DNA of 64,000 bases from Clostridium saccharobutylicum DSM 13864 (GCF_000473995.1 NC_022571.1:2635416-2699415); one strand, 5' to 3'; numbered from the stretch's first letter, positions 25,848-35,274 are shown. Program-made: numbers and translations. The notes: generated by a model not told the origin, from the letters alone.

Positions 25848-26531
25848 TTAGTTATTATGCTTTATAACAAGCAACTTATTTCCATTCCTTTGAAATTCAT
25901 AATTTGTTTGCATTATTGAAATGTCATACTTATTATTATAATGTTCAATTATTTGTTCTAAAAGATTAGATTTCTTTGCATCTAAATCTAATATCGGAAA
26001 AATACGAATTTCTTTGCAAATTCTAAGCATTTCATCAATAGCTTTTATATGAAAATTTAGGCCTAATTTGGAATATAGCAATAAAAAATGTGAACTTAAT
26101 CCAATATCAAAGCATTTTTCTGAAAAACTAGTTCTGTTAGGAAGTTCATGTGGTATATATCTCTTTTCTTTTTTGCCTTGTTCAAAGTCTAATATAAAAT
26201 TATTCATTGCATTCATTCTGATTTTTTCTAAGTCATCTAGATTTTTTATACTTGTCCAGCAAAAATTATCCTTATTTTGTTTAGTTTGTTCCATTACAAT
26301 ATCTTTGGTTTCTCGTATTCTATTTATTAATTCTTCTTTGGTAAATGCATAAATTGGATCAAAGGATACTACATTATTATTTAATCTTTTCATTTCAAAA
26401 TTAAAACTTGCAGGCCCATCACCAAAACTTGCAATTGATTTTTTTAAATCTTCATCACTTAATACAAACATCATTTTATATTCGTCTAAAGTTCTTCCCC
26501 AAGGAACTACTGTTGATAATTCAAATGCCAT
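25848..26531 (-). CDS. Conserved protein, possible class I SAM-dependent methyltransferase
   Basis: 227 aa, soluble. FELSTVVPWGRTLDEY and IASFGDGPASFNFEMKR form a motif-I-like glycine turn, followed by NNVVSFDPIYAFTKEELI and later FDIGLSSHFLLLYS (motif IV-like). This layout is seen in proteins annotated as SAM methyltransferases, though the consensus GxGxG is atypical (GDGPASF). Its ATG overlaps the stop of the 41-aa AroQ-like ORF (TAATG), with AAAGGAGGAAGTC as ribosome binding site. The two lie behind a Trp-type T-box, so the methyltransferase is likely tryptophan-responsive. Substrate unknown. Confidence 0.55.
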   Translation of the reverse strand: MAFELSTVVPWGRTLDEYKMMFVLSDEDLKKSIASFGDGPASFNFEMKRLNNNVVSFDPIYAFTKEELINRIRETKDIVMEQTKQNKDNFCWTSIKNLDDLEKIRMNAMNNFILDFEQGKKEKRYIPHELPNRTSFSEKCFDIGLSSHFLLLYSKLGLNFHIKAIDEMLRICKEIRIFPILDLDAKKSNLLEQIIEHYNNKYDISIMQTNYEFQRNGNKLLVIKHNN

Positions 26532-26656
26532 TAGACTTCCTCCTTTTGTCTTAGTTCTTCATATTCAGACAACTCAAAATTTATAAATGACTTAACTATC
26601 TCTCCATCAATCCTATCTATACTTTCCCTTACCTCTTCTAAATTTTCACATTTCAT
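26531..26656 (-). CDS. Internally deleted chorismate-mutase (AroQ)-like ORF, 41 aa
   Basis: MKCENLEEVRESIDRIDGEI then VK reads like the first AroQ helix (LxxxRxxIDxID). It continues straight into SFINFELSEYEELRQKEEV, which resembles the last helix of a chorismate mutase. A normal enzyme is about 85-100 residues, so some 45-55 residues from the middle are missing and the frame is kept. GGAG precedes the ATG. The stop overlaps the methyltransferase start, so translation through this ORF may still couple the downstream gene. Whether it is a relic or a functional small peptide is unknown. Confidence 0.55.
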   Translation of the reverse strand: MKCENLEEVRESIDRIDGEIVKSFINFELSEYEELRQKEEV

Positions 26657-26703
26657 ATAACTCCACTTCTTTCTTTGATTTTAAACTTATATAATAGATT
26701 AAA

Positions 26704-26985
26704 TAAAACAAGCCACTTCATCCTCAAATTTTGAGACGAAGTGACTCGTTCTACCACCCAAATTTTAATATAAACTTTGCAAAATAAAAATACTTTTTAT
26801 TTTGCACTTTAATATCTGTCATTTTAACGGCTGACTTCCCGTACATTTCTACTCTTAAACATTTCAAAATATCACCTCAAACACCCATTCAATAATATCT
26901 ATAGTATTCGAATCTCACTATACTTTCGAACTCCCTTTATACTACGTTTTATTATCTACTATTCTCATCACAGGTTTTAATATAT
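26704..26985 (-). promoter_or_regulatory. T-box riboswitch, tryptophan type, ahead of the AroQ-like/methyltransferase genes
   Basis: On the minus strand the leader has a Stem I region closely matching the trp operon leader (GAGAATAGTAGATAATA; TATTATTGAATGGGTGTTTG with specifier TGG; GTACGGGAAGTCAGCCGTTA). The T-box motif TGGGTGGTAGAACG follows, then a terminator of AGTCACTTCGTC and GGATGAAGTGGCT ending GTTTT. The TGG specifier means uncharged tRNA-Trp should turn the downstream genes on. Confidence 0.88.
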
Positions 26986-26997
26986 TTTATTATTGTT

Positions 26998-27102
26998 ATT
27001 TAGCTCTTCCCTCTTTAAATAAATCTCAGCTTCACCTAAGCTTCTTATCATATTTTCAACAAAATATATTGAGCTTGGCCTATCTGCATAATAGTTTAAA
27101 TA
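26998..27102 (-). pseudogene. trpB fragment (35 codons)
   Basis: A 35-codon open stretch ([17 protein letters not shown]..., ending IYLKREELN) aligns with residues 44-78 of the intact TrpB at 27928-29103, with 22 of 35 identical by eye. No start, ribosome binding site or further trpB sequence flanks it. It lies between trpA and the second T-box, so an ancestral duplication of trp sequence (leader plus trpB) has mostly decayed here. Confidence 0.8.
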
Positions 27103-27151
27103 TTAATCTTCCCCTTAAAATTTATTGCTTATTGCTATTTACTAATAAATT

Positions 27152-27928
27152 CTATTTAAATCCCTCTTTTAAATCTTTAACAAAATCAATTACAGCCTGT
27201 TTACCTTCTGCCATTCTTTTAACTATTGCACTACCTACAATAACCCCATCACAGTAGTCTTTTACTTCTTTTACAACTTCTTTTGATGATATTCCAAAGC
27301 CAATGCACATTGGTATATTTACAATTTTTCTAACTTCATTTAAGTATTCATGAGTTCCACTATCTAAAGTATTTCTTTCACCTGTTGTTCCATTTGTAGA
27401 TACACAATATACAAAACCTTTTGCATCTTTAGTTATAGCTGCTATTCTATCTCTTGATGTTCTAGCAACTAATGGAATTAAATAAATTCCATTAGCTTCG
27501 CAAACTTTATCAATTTCTCCTCTTTCTTCAAGGGGAACATCTGGAACTATAAGACCATCAACTCCACTTTTTGCTGCATCTTTTATAAAGTTTTCTAATC
27601 CCTTAAAGTATATAACATTAAAATAAACCATTAGTACAATAGGAATTTCTGACTTTTCTCTTATTAATTCTACACATCTAAATACATCTTTTACCTTTGT
27701 TCCATTAATAAGAGCTTTTGTATATGCATTTTGTATTACTGGACCATCTGCAAGAGGATCTCTAAAAGGTACACCAATTTCAACTACAGTTGCATTGTTC
27801 TTTTCTAATTCAATTACTAAATCAGCAGTTTCTTCAATTGTAAAATCTGCTCCACATGTTACAAAAGGTATAAGAGCTTTCCCATTACTTTCTTTTACTT
27901 TATTAAATGATAAATCTATTCTATTCAT
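27152..27928 (-). CDS. trpA: Tryptophan synthase alpha chain
   Basis: 258 aa. It cleaves indole-3-glycerol phosphate to indole and glyceraldehyde-3-phosphate. Visible: LIPFVTCGADF, the catalytic Glu in VVEIGVPFRDPLADGPVIQNA, catalytic Asp in DGLIVPDVPLEE, YCVSTNGTTGER and GFGISSKE with phosphate-binding GSAIVKR. Its ATG overlaps the trpB stop by one base (TAATG), the usual coupling for a channelling complex. Last gene of the trp operon. No convincing terminator follows. Confidence 0.97.
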   Translation of the reverse strand: MNRIDLSFNKVKESNGKALIPFVTCGADFTIEETADLVIELEKNNATVVEIGVPFRDPLADGPVIQNAYTKALINGTKVKDVFRCVELIREKSEIPIVLMVYFNVIYFKGLENFIKDAAKSGVDGLIVPDVPLEERGEIDKVCEANGIYLIPLVARTSRDRIAAITKDAKGFVYCVSTNGTTGERNTLDSGTHEYLNEVRKIVNIPMCIGFGISSKEVVKEVKDYCDGVIVGSAIVKRMAEGKQAVIDFVKDLKEGFK

Positions 27929-29103
27929 TATTTTTCACCTAGATATGTAAGCACAGCATCCATATCTTTATCTCCTCTCCCTGAAATATTTACAATTATA
28001 ATTTTATCGCTTCCTAATGTTGGTGCTAACTTTTTAGCTTGAGCTACTGCATGTGATGATTCAAGTGCTGGTACTATTCCTTCAATTTTTGTTAGATACA
28101 TAAATCCATCCATTACAGCTTCATCATCTGTTATGCCTACATACTGAGCTCTATTAGTATTTGCTAAATATGCATGTTCAGGTCCAACTCCTGGATAATC
28201 AAGACCTGCTGATATAGAATAAGCTTCAAGTACTCCTCCATCATTATCTTGAAGTACATAACTTAACATTCCATGTAAAATTCCTTTTTCTCTTTTTGTA
28301 ATAGTTGCTGCATGTTCACCTGTTTCAATACCTTTACCTGCTGCTTCAACTCCAATAAGAGCAACTTCCTTATCCTTAATAAATGGATAAAATATTCCGA
28401 TTGCATTACTACCACCACCAACTGGCGCTAAAATATAATCTGGAAGTCTACCTTCAAGTTCTAAGATTTGTTTTTTTGCTTCATCTCCTATAACTCTTTG
28501 AAAATTTCTAACCATAGTTGGATATGGATGGGGACCAGCTGCTGTTCCTAAAACGTAAAATGTATCTTCTACATTTGCAGCCCAGTATCTTATTGCTTCA
28601 GTTACAGCATCATTTAAAGTTCTTACTCCATTTAAGACAGGAACTACTTCTGTTCCAAGAAGTTCCATCTTCTTAACGTTCATAGCTTGTCTTTTTATAT
28701 CTTCCTCACCCATGAATACTTTACATTCCATTCCAAACTTTGCTGCTATTGTAGCAGTTGCCACACCATGTTGTCCTGCACCTGTTTCAGCTATTACTTT
28801 CTTTTTCCCCATCCTTTTAGCTAAAAGGATTTGACCCAAAGCATTGTTAATCTTATGAGCACCTGTATGATTTAAATCTTCTCTCTTCAAATAGATCTTT
28901 GCTCCGCCTAAATCCTTAGTCATATTTTCAGCGTAATAAAGTGGACTTGGTCTTCCTGTATAATACTTTAAATAATACATATATTCTTCCATAAATTCTT
29001 TATCATCTTTAACTCTTTCATAAGCTTCTTCAAGCTCAATCAAAGCATTCATTACAGTTTCAGGAACATATTGTCCCCCAAATTCATTAAATCTACCATT
29101 CAT
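27928..29103 (-). CDS. trpB: Tryptophan synthase beta chain
   Basis: 391 aa, PLP enzyme condensing indole with serine. Diagnostic stretches: [36 protein letters not shown] (PLP Lys in HK), [49 protein letters not shown] and [27 protein letters not shown] precedes the ATG. Complete and unbroken. A decayed fragment of the same sequence lies at 26998-27102. Confidence 0.98.
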   Translation of the reverse strand: MNGRFNEFGGQYVPETVMNALIELEEAYERVKDDKEFMEEYMYYLKYYTGRPSPLYYAENMTKDLGGAKIYLKREDLNHTGAHKINNALGQILLAKRMGKKKVIAETGAGQHGVATATIAAKFGMECKVFMGEEDIKRQAMNVKKMELLGTEVVPVLNGVRTLNDAVTEAIRYWAANVEDTFYVLGTAAGPHPYPTMVRNFQRVIGDEAKKQILELEGRLPDYILAPVGGGSNAIGIFYPFIKDKEVALIGVEAAGKGIETGEHAATITKREKGILHGMLSYVLQDNDGGVLEAYSISAGLDYPGVGPEHAYLANTNRAQYVGITDDEAVMDGFMYLTKIEGIVPALESSHAVAQAKKLAPTLGSDKIIIVNISGRGDKDMDAVLTYLGEK

Positions 29104-29192
29104 TGTTTTATCAACCTTTCTGTTATATCTTAATGTTATAAAATAATTTTTTTATAGCAATTCTAACTATTATTTTCAGTATTTCTAAACAC

Positions 29193-29882
29193 TTATTCTT
29201 GAATATTCCTTACTTTGTCAATTAATATTTTCATTTTTTCAAAGGACTTAATACGCTGTCCATCTTCATCTATAATTTCAACTCCAGATGAAACATCAAT
29301 GCCCATAGGATTTACTTCTTCTATTCTCTCTAAAACATTTTTCTCGTTTATTCCACCTGCTAAGAAAAATTTATTTCTTTTTGAATCTAAATTTAAAGTC
29401 ATTTCATTGCTTTTGTTATTAATACTTAATTTAAAATCTTCTAATGAATAACTTTCTCCACTTCCTGGATTAGCTCCATCAATCAAAAAACTTTCTATAT
29501 AATCTTCATTTATTTTGTCTTTATTAACATATTTTTCGATCTCATCATTATTAGTGATTGATAATGCTTTCCATATTTTTACCTCTTGCTTTAGATTTTT
29601 TCTTAGTTCTCTTATAAACGCCAAATCTTCTTTCCCATGTAATTGAATAATATCTAATCTAACTTCAGAAATAACTTTCAATATTTCTTTTATTGAATTA
29701 TCCCTAAATACTCCAACACTTTTAATATCTGAATTTAATTCATTTAATAATCCAACTGCCATTTCATTATTAACTTTTCTTTTGCTTTGTGTAAACACCA
29801 ATCCAATATAATCAGGCTTTAATATATTTACATATTCAATTTCTTTTTTATTAGTTATCCCACAAATTTTGATTTTAATCAT
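29193..29882 (-). CDS. trpF: Phosphoribosylanthranilate isomerase
   Basis: 229 aa, slightly longer than the usual ~205-210. Features: MIKIKICGITNKKEIEYVN (catalytic Cys in KICG), PDYIGLVFTQSKRKV, IIQLHGKEDLAFI, DGANPGSGESY (catalytic Asp and GSG), LAGGINEKNV and MGIDVSSGVE. Start ATG 29882 follows GGAGTAATAGAT; the frame extending to 29909 lacks a better site. The extra length comes from Lys/Asn/Glu-rich loops (about 115-170). It follows trpC by 39 bp. Confidence 0.96.
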   Translation of the reverse strand: MIKIKICGITNKKEIEYVNILKPDYIGLVFTQSKRKVNNEMAVGLLNELNSDIKSVGVFRDNSIKEILKVISEVRLDIIQLHGKEDLAFIRELRKNLKQEVKIWKALSITNNDEIEKYVNKDKINEDYIESFLIDGANPGSGESYSLEDFKLSINNKSNEMTLNLDSKRNKFFLAGGINEKNVLERIEEVNPMGIDVSSGVEIIDEDGQRIKSFEKMKILIDKVRNIQE

Positions 29883-29921
29883 ATCTATTACTCCATAAAT
29901 TTCACTCAAATATATTCCTTT

Positions 29922-30737
29922 TTATATCGATTGATTTCTAAATTGTTTATATGCTTCTTTAAATTCCTTATTATCAATATTTCTCATGAATAACTCACCA
30001 ACTAGAACGCCATCGGCTCCAAGTTCTTTCATTTTTTCAAAATCTGTTATGCTCATTATTCCACTTTCAGCTATAGAAATCTTATCATTTGGAATCAAAT
30101 CTATAAGTTCTTTAGTAGTTTCCAAAGAAACTTTAAAAGTTTTTAAATTCCTATTATTAATTCCTATTATCTCACAATCATATTTTAAAGCTAATTCAAG
30201 TTCTTCCTTATTATGAATTTCAACCAAAGGCTGCAAATCATATTTTTTTGCTTCTTCATAAAACTTACCAAGAGAATCTTTTAAGACACTTGCAATTAAT
30301 AATATTCCATCAGCTCCTAAAAGTTTAGCTTCATAAATTTGATAAAAATCTAAAACAAAATCTTTTCTAAGTATTGGTGTGTGTGAAATCTTCCTAATTT
30401 GCTTAAGATAATCATCACATCCTAAAAAGAAATCTTCTTCAGTTAAAATTGAAAATGCATCTACACCTAAAAAATTATAATAATGAAAAATTTCTTTTAA
30501 ATTAAAATCTTGTACAATTATCCCTTTTGAAGGAGAAGCTTTCTTGAATTCTCCTATCACAGATAATCCTTCTTTTTTTAATGCAGCTTTAAACGGATTT
30601 TCAAAATTTTCGCCTTTAATTTCCCTATCGTATTTTACCTTCTGCATAGCTTGCTTTCTTAATTCTTCTATAGGAATTTCTTTTTTTCTTAAATTAACTT
30701 TTTCTTTTTTTATTTCTAAAATCTGATCTAGAATCAT
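29922..30737 (-). CDS. trpC: Indole-3-glycerol-phosphate synthase
   Basis: 271 aa TIM barrel. Landmarks: VIGEFKKASPSKGII (catalytic Lys/Ser-Pro-Ser), AFSILTEEDFFLG, PILRKDFVLDFYQIYEA, GADGILLIA, GINNRNLKTFKV, SIAESGIMS and GADGVLVGELFMR. GAGGTGATACT precedes the ATG. TrpC and TrpF are separate proteins here, as usual in clostridia. Lies 102 bp downstream of trpD. Confidence 0.97.
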   Translation of the reverse strand: MILDQILEIKKEKVNLRKKEIPIEELRKQAMQKVKYDREIKGENFENPFKAALKKEGLSVIGEFKKASPSKGIIVQDFNLKEIFHYYNFLGVDAFSILTEEDFFLGCDDYLKQIRKISHTPILRKDFVLDFYQIYEAKLLGADGILLIASVLKDSLGKFYEEAKKYDLQPLVEIHNKEELELALKYDCEIIGINNRNLKTFKVSLETTKELIDLIPNDKISIAESGIMSITDFEKMKELGADGVLVGELFMRNIDNKEFKEAYKQFRNQSI

Positions 30738-30781
30738 AGTATCACCTCTTTTATATTTGTTCTTTCTGTATATTTAGGTAC

Positions 30782-30832
30782 GCGAAAATATCAAATGGAC
30801 TTGCTATTTATTTGAATATGCCTTACAAGTTA
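30782..30832. repeat. Short palindromic MITE-like remnant between trpD and trpC
   Basis: CAAATGGACTTGCTATTTAT followed by TTGAATATGCCTTA matches the right end of the family (full copy at 56395-56613). A weak left end (TAGGTACGCGAAAATA) precedes it. It sits inside the trp operon without breaking a gene. Confidence 0.5.
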
Positions 30833-30839
30833 TAAAATT

Positions 30840-31853
30840 TTAAATTTCTGCTTCAACTAACTCTTCATATTTTCTATAAGCAATTCCACTATCGATTAGT
30901 TCCTTGGCTTTATTAATTCCTTCTTGCAATGTATCACTTATTTTAGCAACATAAAGTGCTGCTCCACTATTCAAAATAACTATATCTCGCTTAGGACCTT
31001 TTTTACCTTTTAGCACGTCTACTATAATTTCTGCATTTTCTTTAGGTGTTCCACCTTGTATGTCTTCTAATTTTGCTTTTTCAATCCCCAACTCTTCTGG
31101 ATTCAATTTATATAATTTAACTTTTCCATCATTAATTTCACATACACTTGTGCTAGTTGTTGTTGTTATCTCATCTAATCCATCATCACCATGAACTACC
31201 ATTGCTCTTTCAAGCCCTAGATTTAATAATACTTTTCCTACATTTTCAATAATATTGCCATCATAGATTCCCATAAGTTGTCCTGTAAGTGGTGCTGGAT
31301 TTGAAAGTGGTCCTATTAAATTGAAAATTGTTCTTGTAGCTAATTCTTTTCTTTCAATAGCTACATTTTTCATTGCCCCATTATATTTAGGTGCAAATAA
31401 AAATGCCATTCCTTTTTCTTCTATTATTCTCTTACTCTCATTTTTATCATAATCTACCTTTATTTTTAGTTCACTTAAAACATCAGCACTTCCGCTTTTA
31501 CTTGAAACTGCACGATTTCCGTGTTTTGCAACTTTAGCTCCACCGCTCGCTGCAACAATTGCTACTGCTGTAGAAATATTAAATGTTTTTCCTCCATCTC
31601 CACCAGTACCACAAGTATCTATTAAATTCTTTGAATTTTCTATTTTAACAGGTATTAAGTTGTCTCTAAGTGCTTTAACCGCACCTAACATTTCTTCACT
31701 TGTTTCCCCTTTTACTCTTAGTCCGATTAAAAATCCTCCAATTTGAGAAGAAGTAGCTTCGTTTCTCATAATTTGATTTATAACATCTCTTATTTCGCCT
31801 TCTGTTAAATCTTCTTTTAATGTTATTTTCTTTATTGCTTCCTCTATTTTCAT
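30840..31853 (-). CDS. trpD: Anthranilate phosphoribosyltransferase
   Basis: 337 aa. Shows the helical N-domain ([20 protein letters not shown]) and then the PRPP/anthranilate site: [40 protein letters not shown] and [12 protein letters not shown], ending with [14 protein letters not shown] and [19 protein letters not shown] sits before ATG 31853; the open frame to 31919 is rejected for lack of a site. The downstream gap to trpC holds a small repeat. Confidence 0.97.
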   Translation of the reverse strand: MKIEEAIKKITLKEDLTEGEIRDVINQIMRNEATSSQIGGFLIGLRVKGETSEEMLGAVKALRDNLIPVKIENSKNLIDTCGTGGDGGKTFNISTAVAIVAASGGAKVAKHGNRAVSSKSGSADVLSELKIKVDYDKNESKRIIEEKGMAFLFAPKYNGAMKNVAIERKELATRTIFNLIGPLSNPAPLTGQLMGIYDGNIIENVGKVLLNLGLERAMVVHGDDGLDEITTTTSTSVCEINDGKVKLYKLNPEELGIEKAKLEDIQGGTPKENAEIIVDVLKGKKGPKRDIVILNSGAALYVAKISDTLQEGINKAKELIDSGIAYRKYEELVEAEI

Positions 31854-31896
31854 GATAAACTCCCCCTTAAACTTTAATTGCTTATTTATTTTTAAA

Positions 31897-32484
31897 TTAA
31901 TTGCTTGTGCTATCATCACAAATGTTAATTACAAAGTTTCCTATCATATGCTTTCCCTTAGGTGTATATATAGATTCTGGATGAAATTGAAATCCAAAAA
32001 CGTTATATTCTTTATGCTTAATTGCCATAATATCATTATCCTCTACAGTTGCTCCTATTACCTCCAAGCAATTTGGTACTGAAGCATTTTCGACGATCAA
32101 TGAATGATATCTCATAACATCTAATTTTCTAGGAATTCCTTCAAAAATGTCTTTACCTTTAACTTGAATCTTTGATGTCTTACCATGGAATATTTCATTT
32201 GCTCTTACTACCTTTCCACCATAAGCTACTGCTATGCTTTGATGGCCAAGACAAATACCTAAGATAGGTATTTTATGTCCTAATTTCTTTATAACATCTA
32301 TAGATATTCCAGCATCTTCAGGAATTCCTGGACCAGGTGATATAACTATACCTTTAGGATTTAATTTTTCTAATTCTTCTACACTTATTTCATCATTTCT
32401 ATATACTCTTGTTTCTGCAAATTCACTTAAATATTGATATAAATTAAAAGTAAATGAATCATAATTATCAATTAAAACTATCAT
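31897..32484 (-). CDS. trpG: Anthranilate synthase component II (glutamine amidotransferase)
   Basis: 195 aa class I glutamine amidotransferase. Catalytic Cys in [12 protein letters not shown], His and Glu in [12 protein letters not shown], and [13 protein letters not shown] (oxyanion/GPG motif). Supplies ammonia to TrpE. Start overlaps the trpE stop by 4 bp (ATGA). A free-standing small subunit, not fused to trpD. The sequence does not separate trpG from an amphibolic pabA role, but position favours trpG. Confidence 0.96.
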   Translation of the reverse strand: MIVLIDNYDSFTFNLYQYLSEFAETRVYRNDEISVEELEKLNPKGIVISPGPGIPEDAGISIDVIKKLGHKIPILGICLGHQSIAVAYGGKVVRANEIFHGKTSKIQVKGKDIFEGIPRKLDVMRYHSLIVENASVPNCLEVIGATVEDNDIMAIKHKEYNVFGFQFHPESIYTPKGKHMIGNFVINICDDSTSN

Positions 32485-33872
32485 CTTAGTACCTCCTTCA
32501 ATACCATTAGCTTATTTTGTATTTCATCAAATTCTTTTTCAGGTACTGAATCATATACAATTCCTGCACCAGCTTGCAATATTGCTGTTTTATCTTTTAA
32601 TAAAAGAGTTCTTATAGCAATAGCCATATCCATGTCCCCTCCATATGAAAAATATCCAACAGCACCAGAATAGATTCCTCTTTTACAATCTTCCAATTCT
32701 TCAATTATTTCCATTGCTCTTATTTTAGGAGCACCCGATACTGTTCCAGCAGGTAAACAAGCAGCTAATGCATCAAAACCGTCCTTGTCATCTTCAATAT
32801 CTCCAACAACTTTTGTAGTAATATGCATTACATGAGAGAATTTTTCAACTTTCATAAACTCATTAACATTTACAGTTCCAATTTTACTAACCTTACCAAT
32901 ATCATTTCTTCCAAGATCCACAAGCATAACATGTTCAGCAAGCTCTTTTTTATCTTCCATTAATTCTTTTTCTAAATCACTATCAATTTCTGGAGTTTCA
33001 CCTCTTTTTCTTGTACCAGCTATAGGATTTGTAATAACTTTACCATTTCTTACTGATACCAAACTTTCTGGTGATGAACCAATAATTTGATAGGTATCAT
33101 AGTCAATAAGGTACATATATGGTGATGGATTTTCTTCTCTAAGTCTTCTATAAATCTCCAAATAAGATTTATTAGTTTCACAAGTCATTCTTTGAGATAA
33201 TACTATTTGAAAAATATCTCCAGCTAATATATGCTCTCTTGCCTTCTTTACATTTTCTATAAAATTTTCTCTAGAAGTGTGAAATTTAAAGCTAACATCA
33301 CTTTTTTCTTCACTTTCTTCTGTTAAAGTTACCTTATACAATAAGGAATTAATATATTCTTTTTGAGAACTAATTACTTCATCATATTTTCTATCATCAT
33401 CTTTTAAAATATTATCTATAACATATACCTTATGAGTAAAATGATCATAACAAATATATCTATTGTAAAAATTGAATCTTATTATTGGAAAATTTAATTC
33501 ATCTGGATTTTTAAAATTTAATTTTTTTTCATATAATCCTATAGACTCATATCCCATGTATCCAATTGCACCACCTTTAAATGAAAAAGGATTGGTATTC
33601 TTATCAAATTCTATTCTAATTTCCTTTTTAACTTCATCAAGCTCTTCTTGGCCATTTCCATCAATTTCTTTATAAGGATTTTCTCCCATAAATGAATATC
33701 TGCCAAAATAATTTTCTTTGGTTCCACTTTCGAAGATAAATTTTCTCTTTCCTTTAAAGCCGTCAAATAGCCTTATAGGTGTGATTTCATCTCCTCTAAA
33801 TTCACTAATCAAAGAAAATACAGCTTTATCATTCTTTTTTTCTTGAAAATCTTCTCTTGAAATATTTATCAT
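32481..33872 (-). CDS. trpE: Anthranilate synthase component I
   Basis: 463 aa chorismate-utilising enzyme. N-terminal domain with FIFESGTKENYFGRYSFMG. Catalytic domain with HILAGDIFQIVLSQRM, YLIDYDTYQIIGSSPESLV, NPIAGTRKRGETPE, LVDLGRNDIGKVSK, CLPAGTVSGAPKIRAMEII and QAGAGIVYDSVPEKE. AAGGGGGAAAAATC sets ATG 33872 as the start. First gene of trpEGDCFBA, 90 bp downstream of the leader terminator, so its expression depends on T-box antitermination. Confidence 0.97.
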   Translation of the reverse strand: MINISREDFQEKKNDKAVFSLISEFRGDEITPIRLFDGFKGKRKFIFESGTKENYFGRYSFMGENPYKEIDGNGQEELDEVKKEIRIEFDKNTNPFSFKGGAIGYMGYESIGLYEKKLNFKNPDELNFPIIRFNFYNRYICYDHFTHKVYVIDNILKDDDRKYDEVISSQKEYINSLLYKVTLTEESEEKSDVSFKFHTSRENFIENVKKAREHILAGDIFQIVLSQRMTCETNKSYLEIYRRLREENPSPYMYLIDYDTYQIIGSSPESLVSVRNGKVITNPIAGTRKRGETPEIDSDLEKELMEDKKELAEHVMLVDLGRNDIGKVSKIGTVNVNEFMKVEKFSHVMHITTKVVGDIEDDKDGFDALAACLPAGTVSGAPKIRAMEIIEELEDCKRGIYSGAVGYFSYGGDMDMAIAIRTLLLKDKTAILQAGAGIVYDSVPEKEFDEIQNKLMVLKEVLR

Positions 33873-33962
33873 GATTTTTCCCCCTTTTGGTATACTTAAT
33901 TGCTTTTTATGTATACACCTTAAATTAAATTTTACATTAACCATTTTTTTATCTTTTATACA

Positions 33963-34025
33963 ATAAAAAAAGCCACTTCATTCCAATTAAATTGGGACGA
34001 AGTGACTCGTGGTGCCACCCAAATT
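33963..34025 (-). promoter_or_regulatory. Second trp antiterminator/terminator (T-box motif without its own Stem I)
   Basis: On the minus strand TGGGTGGCACCACG is followed by a terminator stem of about 18 bp (AGTCACTTCGTCCCAATT with AATTGGAATGAAGTGGCT) and TTTTTTTATTG. This 3' half matches that of the T-box at 26704-26985. The roughly 180 bases between it and the first terminator (34199) contain no TGG specifier loop, GAATGGGT or GTCAGCCGTTA. It may share the upstream Stem I or be a decayed tandem T-box. Confidence 0.75.
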
Positions 34026-34198
34026 TTAATACATAATAGGCATTTGAACTTATTATTATACTAATTCATAAATATAATTAATATTAATTTAGCCTTTGTC
34101 AAATAATAAATTATAATCATCTTTTAAATTTTATTTTGATTAAATTACTATATTGTTATCAACTAAATAATATTAAATTTAAATTAGTATAATAAAAA

Positions 34199-34490
34199 AG
34201 TACTTCATCCTTACCAGGACGAAATACCAAAATTTCGCTATACCACCTAATGTATATACTTTATCAGATACGGATAATTTAAAAATATTTATAATCTAAA
34301 TTAATTATCTTATATCCTGTCATTTTAACGGCTGACTCCCCGTACATTCCTACTTTATAAACTTCAAAATGTCACCTCAAAGACCCATTCAATAATACCT
34401 ACAGTACTCGAATCTCACCAAATCTCCGAACTCTCTTTACACTAAGCTGTATTATCTACTATTCTTATCACTGGCTTTATTTAAAAAATA
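34199..34490 (-). promoter_or_regulatory. Complete T-box riboswitch, tryptophan type, of the trp operon
   Basis: Minus-strand order: Stem I with GATAAGAATAGTAGATAAT, GAGATTCGAGTACTGTAGG and the specifier loop TTGAATGGGTCTTTG (TGG, Trp); GTACGGGGAGTCAGCCGTTA; T-box AGGTGGTATAGCG; terminator GTATTTCGTCC/GGATGAAGTAC followed by TTTTTTATT (34192-34228). Uncharged tRNA-Trp should stabilise the antiterminator and allow transcription of trpEGDCFBA. Confidence 0.92.
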
Positions 34491-34508
34491 TATTTTTAAC
34501 TTGATAAA

Positions 34509-34537
34509 ACTATAACATGTTTCACTAATTTTTACAA
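34509..34537 (-). promoter_or_regulatory. Promoter of the trp operon leader
   Basis: On the minus strand TTGTAA (34532-34537), a 17-base spacer and TATAGT (34509-34514) lie just upstream of the T-box leader start. Confidence 0.65.
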
Positions 34538-34539
34538 GC

Positions 34540-35274
34540 GTTTTTTATAATTTTTTAGACAAATATTCCGATATATTCCATTGTATAGTACAAAAAAAGA
34601 TTAAAATAACTGATTATACTAGTATTCACAATAAATAAATTATTTTTCTCACATCATCTACCTTTTATTTATTCTATATATTTTTTCTATCTAATGAATC
34701 ATTGATACATTTTAGATTATGTTTTTCGGCATACTTTACTTTACATAATAATTATTATATATAATAACCATTTATAAAAAAGCATACTAAAAGAAATTTA
34801 TATTTTATAAAATTATATATATATTAACATAACATTTTCTGCACTTACTAATGGTTATTCAAATATAAAATTTGTAAATAATCTTGCCTTTTCATGAGAT
34901 GTTAATTTAACACTCTTTCCTTAAATTAATTTATCACTGTATTTGATTACTATTCATTAAAACTTTATCTATATAAAAATATACTCGTCGTTAAATGTAT
35001 CATAATATCTTATGCTTAATTATTTTTTGCATAAAAAATGGACATTTTTTATAATGTCGTTATAATTATCTAATAATATATTTCCCAAGTAAAAATTGTT
35101 ACATCCTTGCTTGTCCTTATTTGTTTATAAAAACTGTACAAATCTCTCAATCCTTACAAGTCAAATCTCATAGATAAATTAGTTAACAATAAAAAAATGC
35201 CTCATTTTTACATTAGCTCTAATAAAATTTAAAACTATATAGTACTTTCTTGTATAAGATGTAATTATAATTAT
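34540..35274. other. Long intergenic region with the second copy of the 31-bp repeat (34730-34760)
   Basis: AT-rich gap between the trp promoter and the Rrf2-type gene. It contains the 31-bp repeat shared with 21028-21058 and a related AGCATACTAAAAGAAATTT about 30 bp later, which suggests a short degenerate element of about 80 bp. No ORF with a ribosome binding site and no RNA motif recognised. Confidence 0.45.

Noticed and set aside
34021-34198. A full second Stem I between the two trp terminators
   Set aside because: No specifier-like loop, GAATGGGT or GTCAGCCGTTA landmark was seen in this stretch, unlike the two complete leaders. A covariance search would be decisive.
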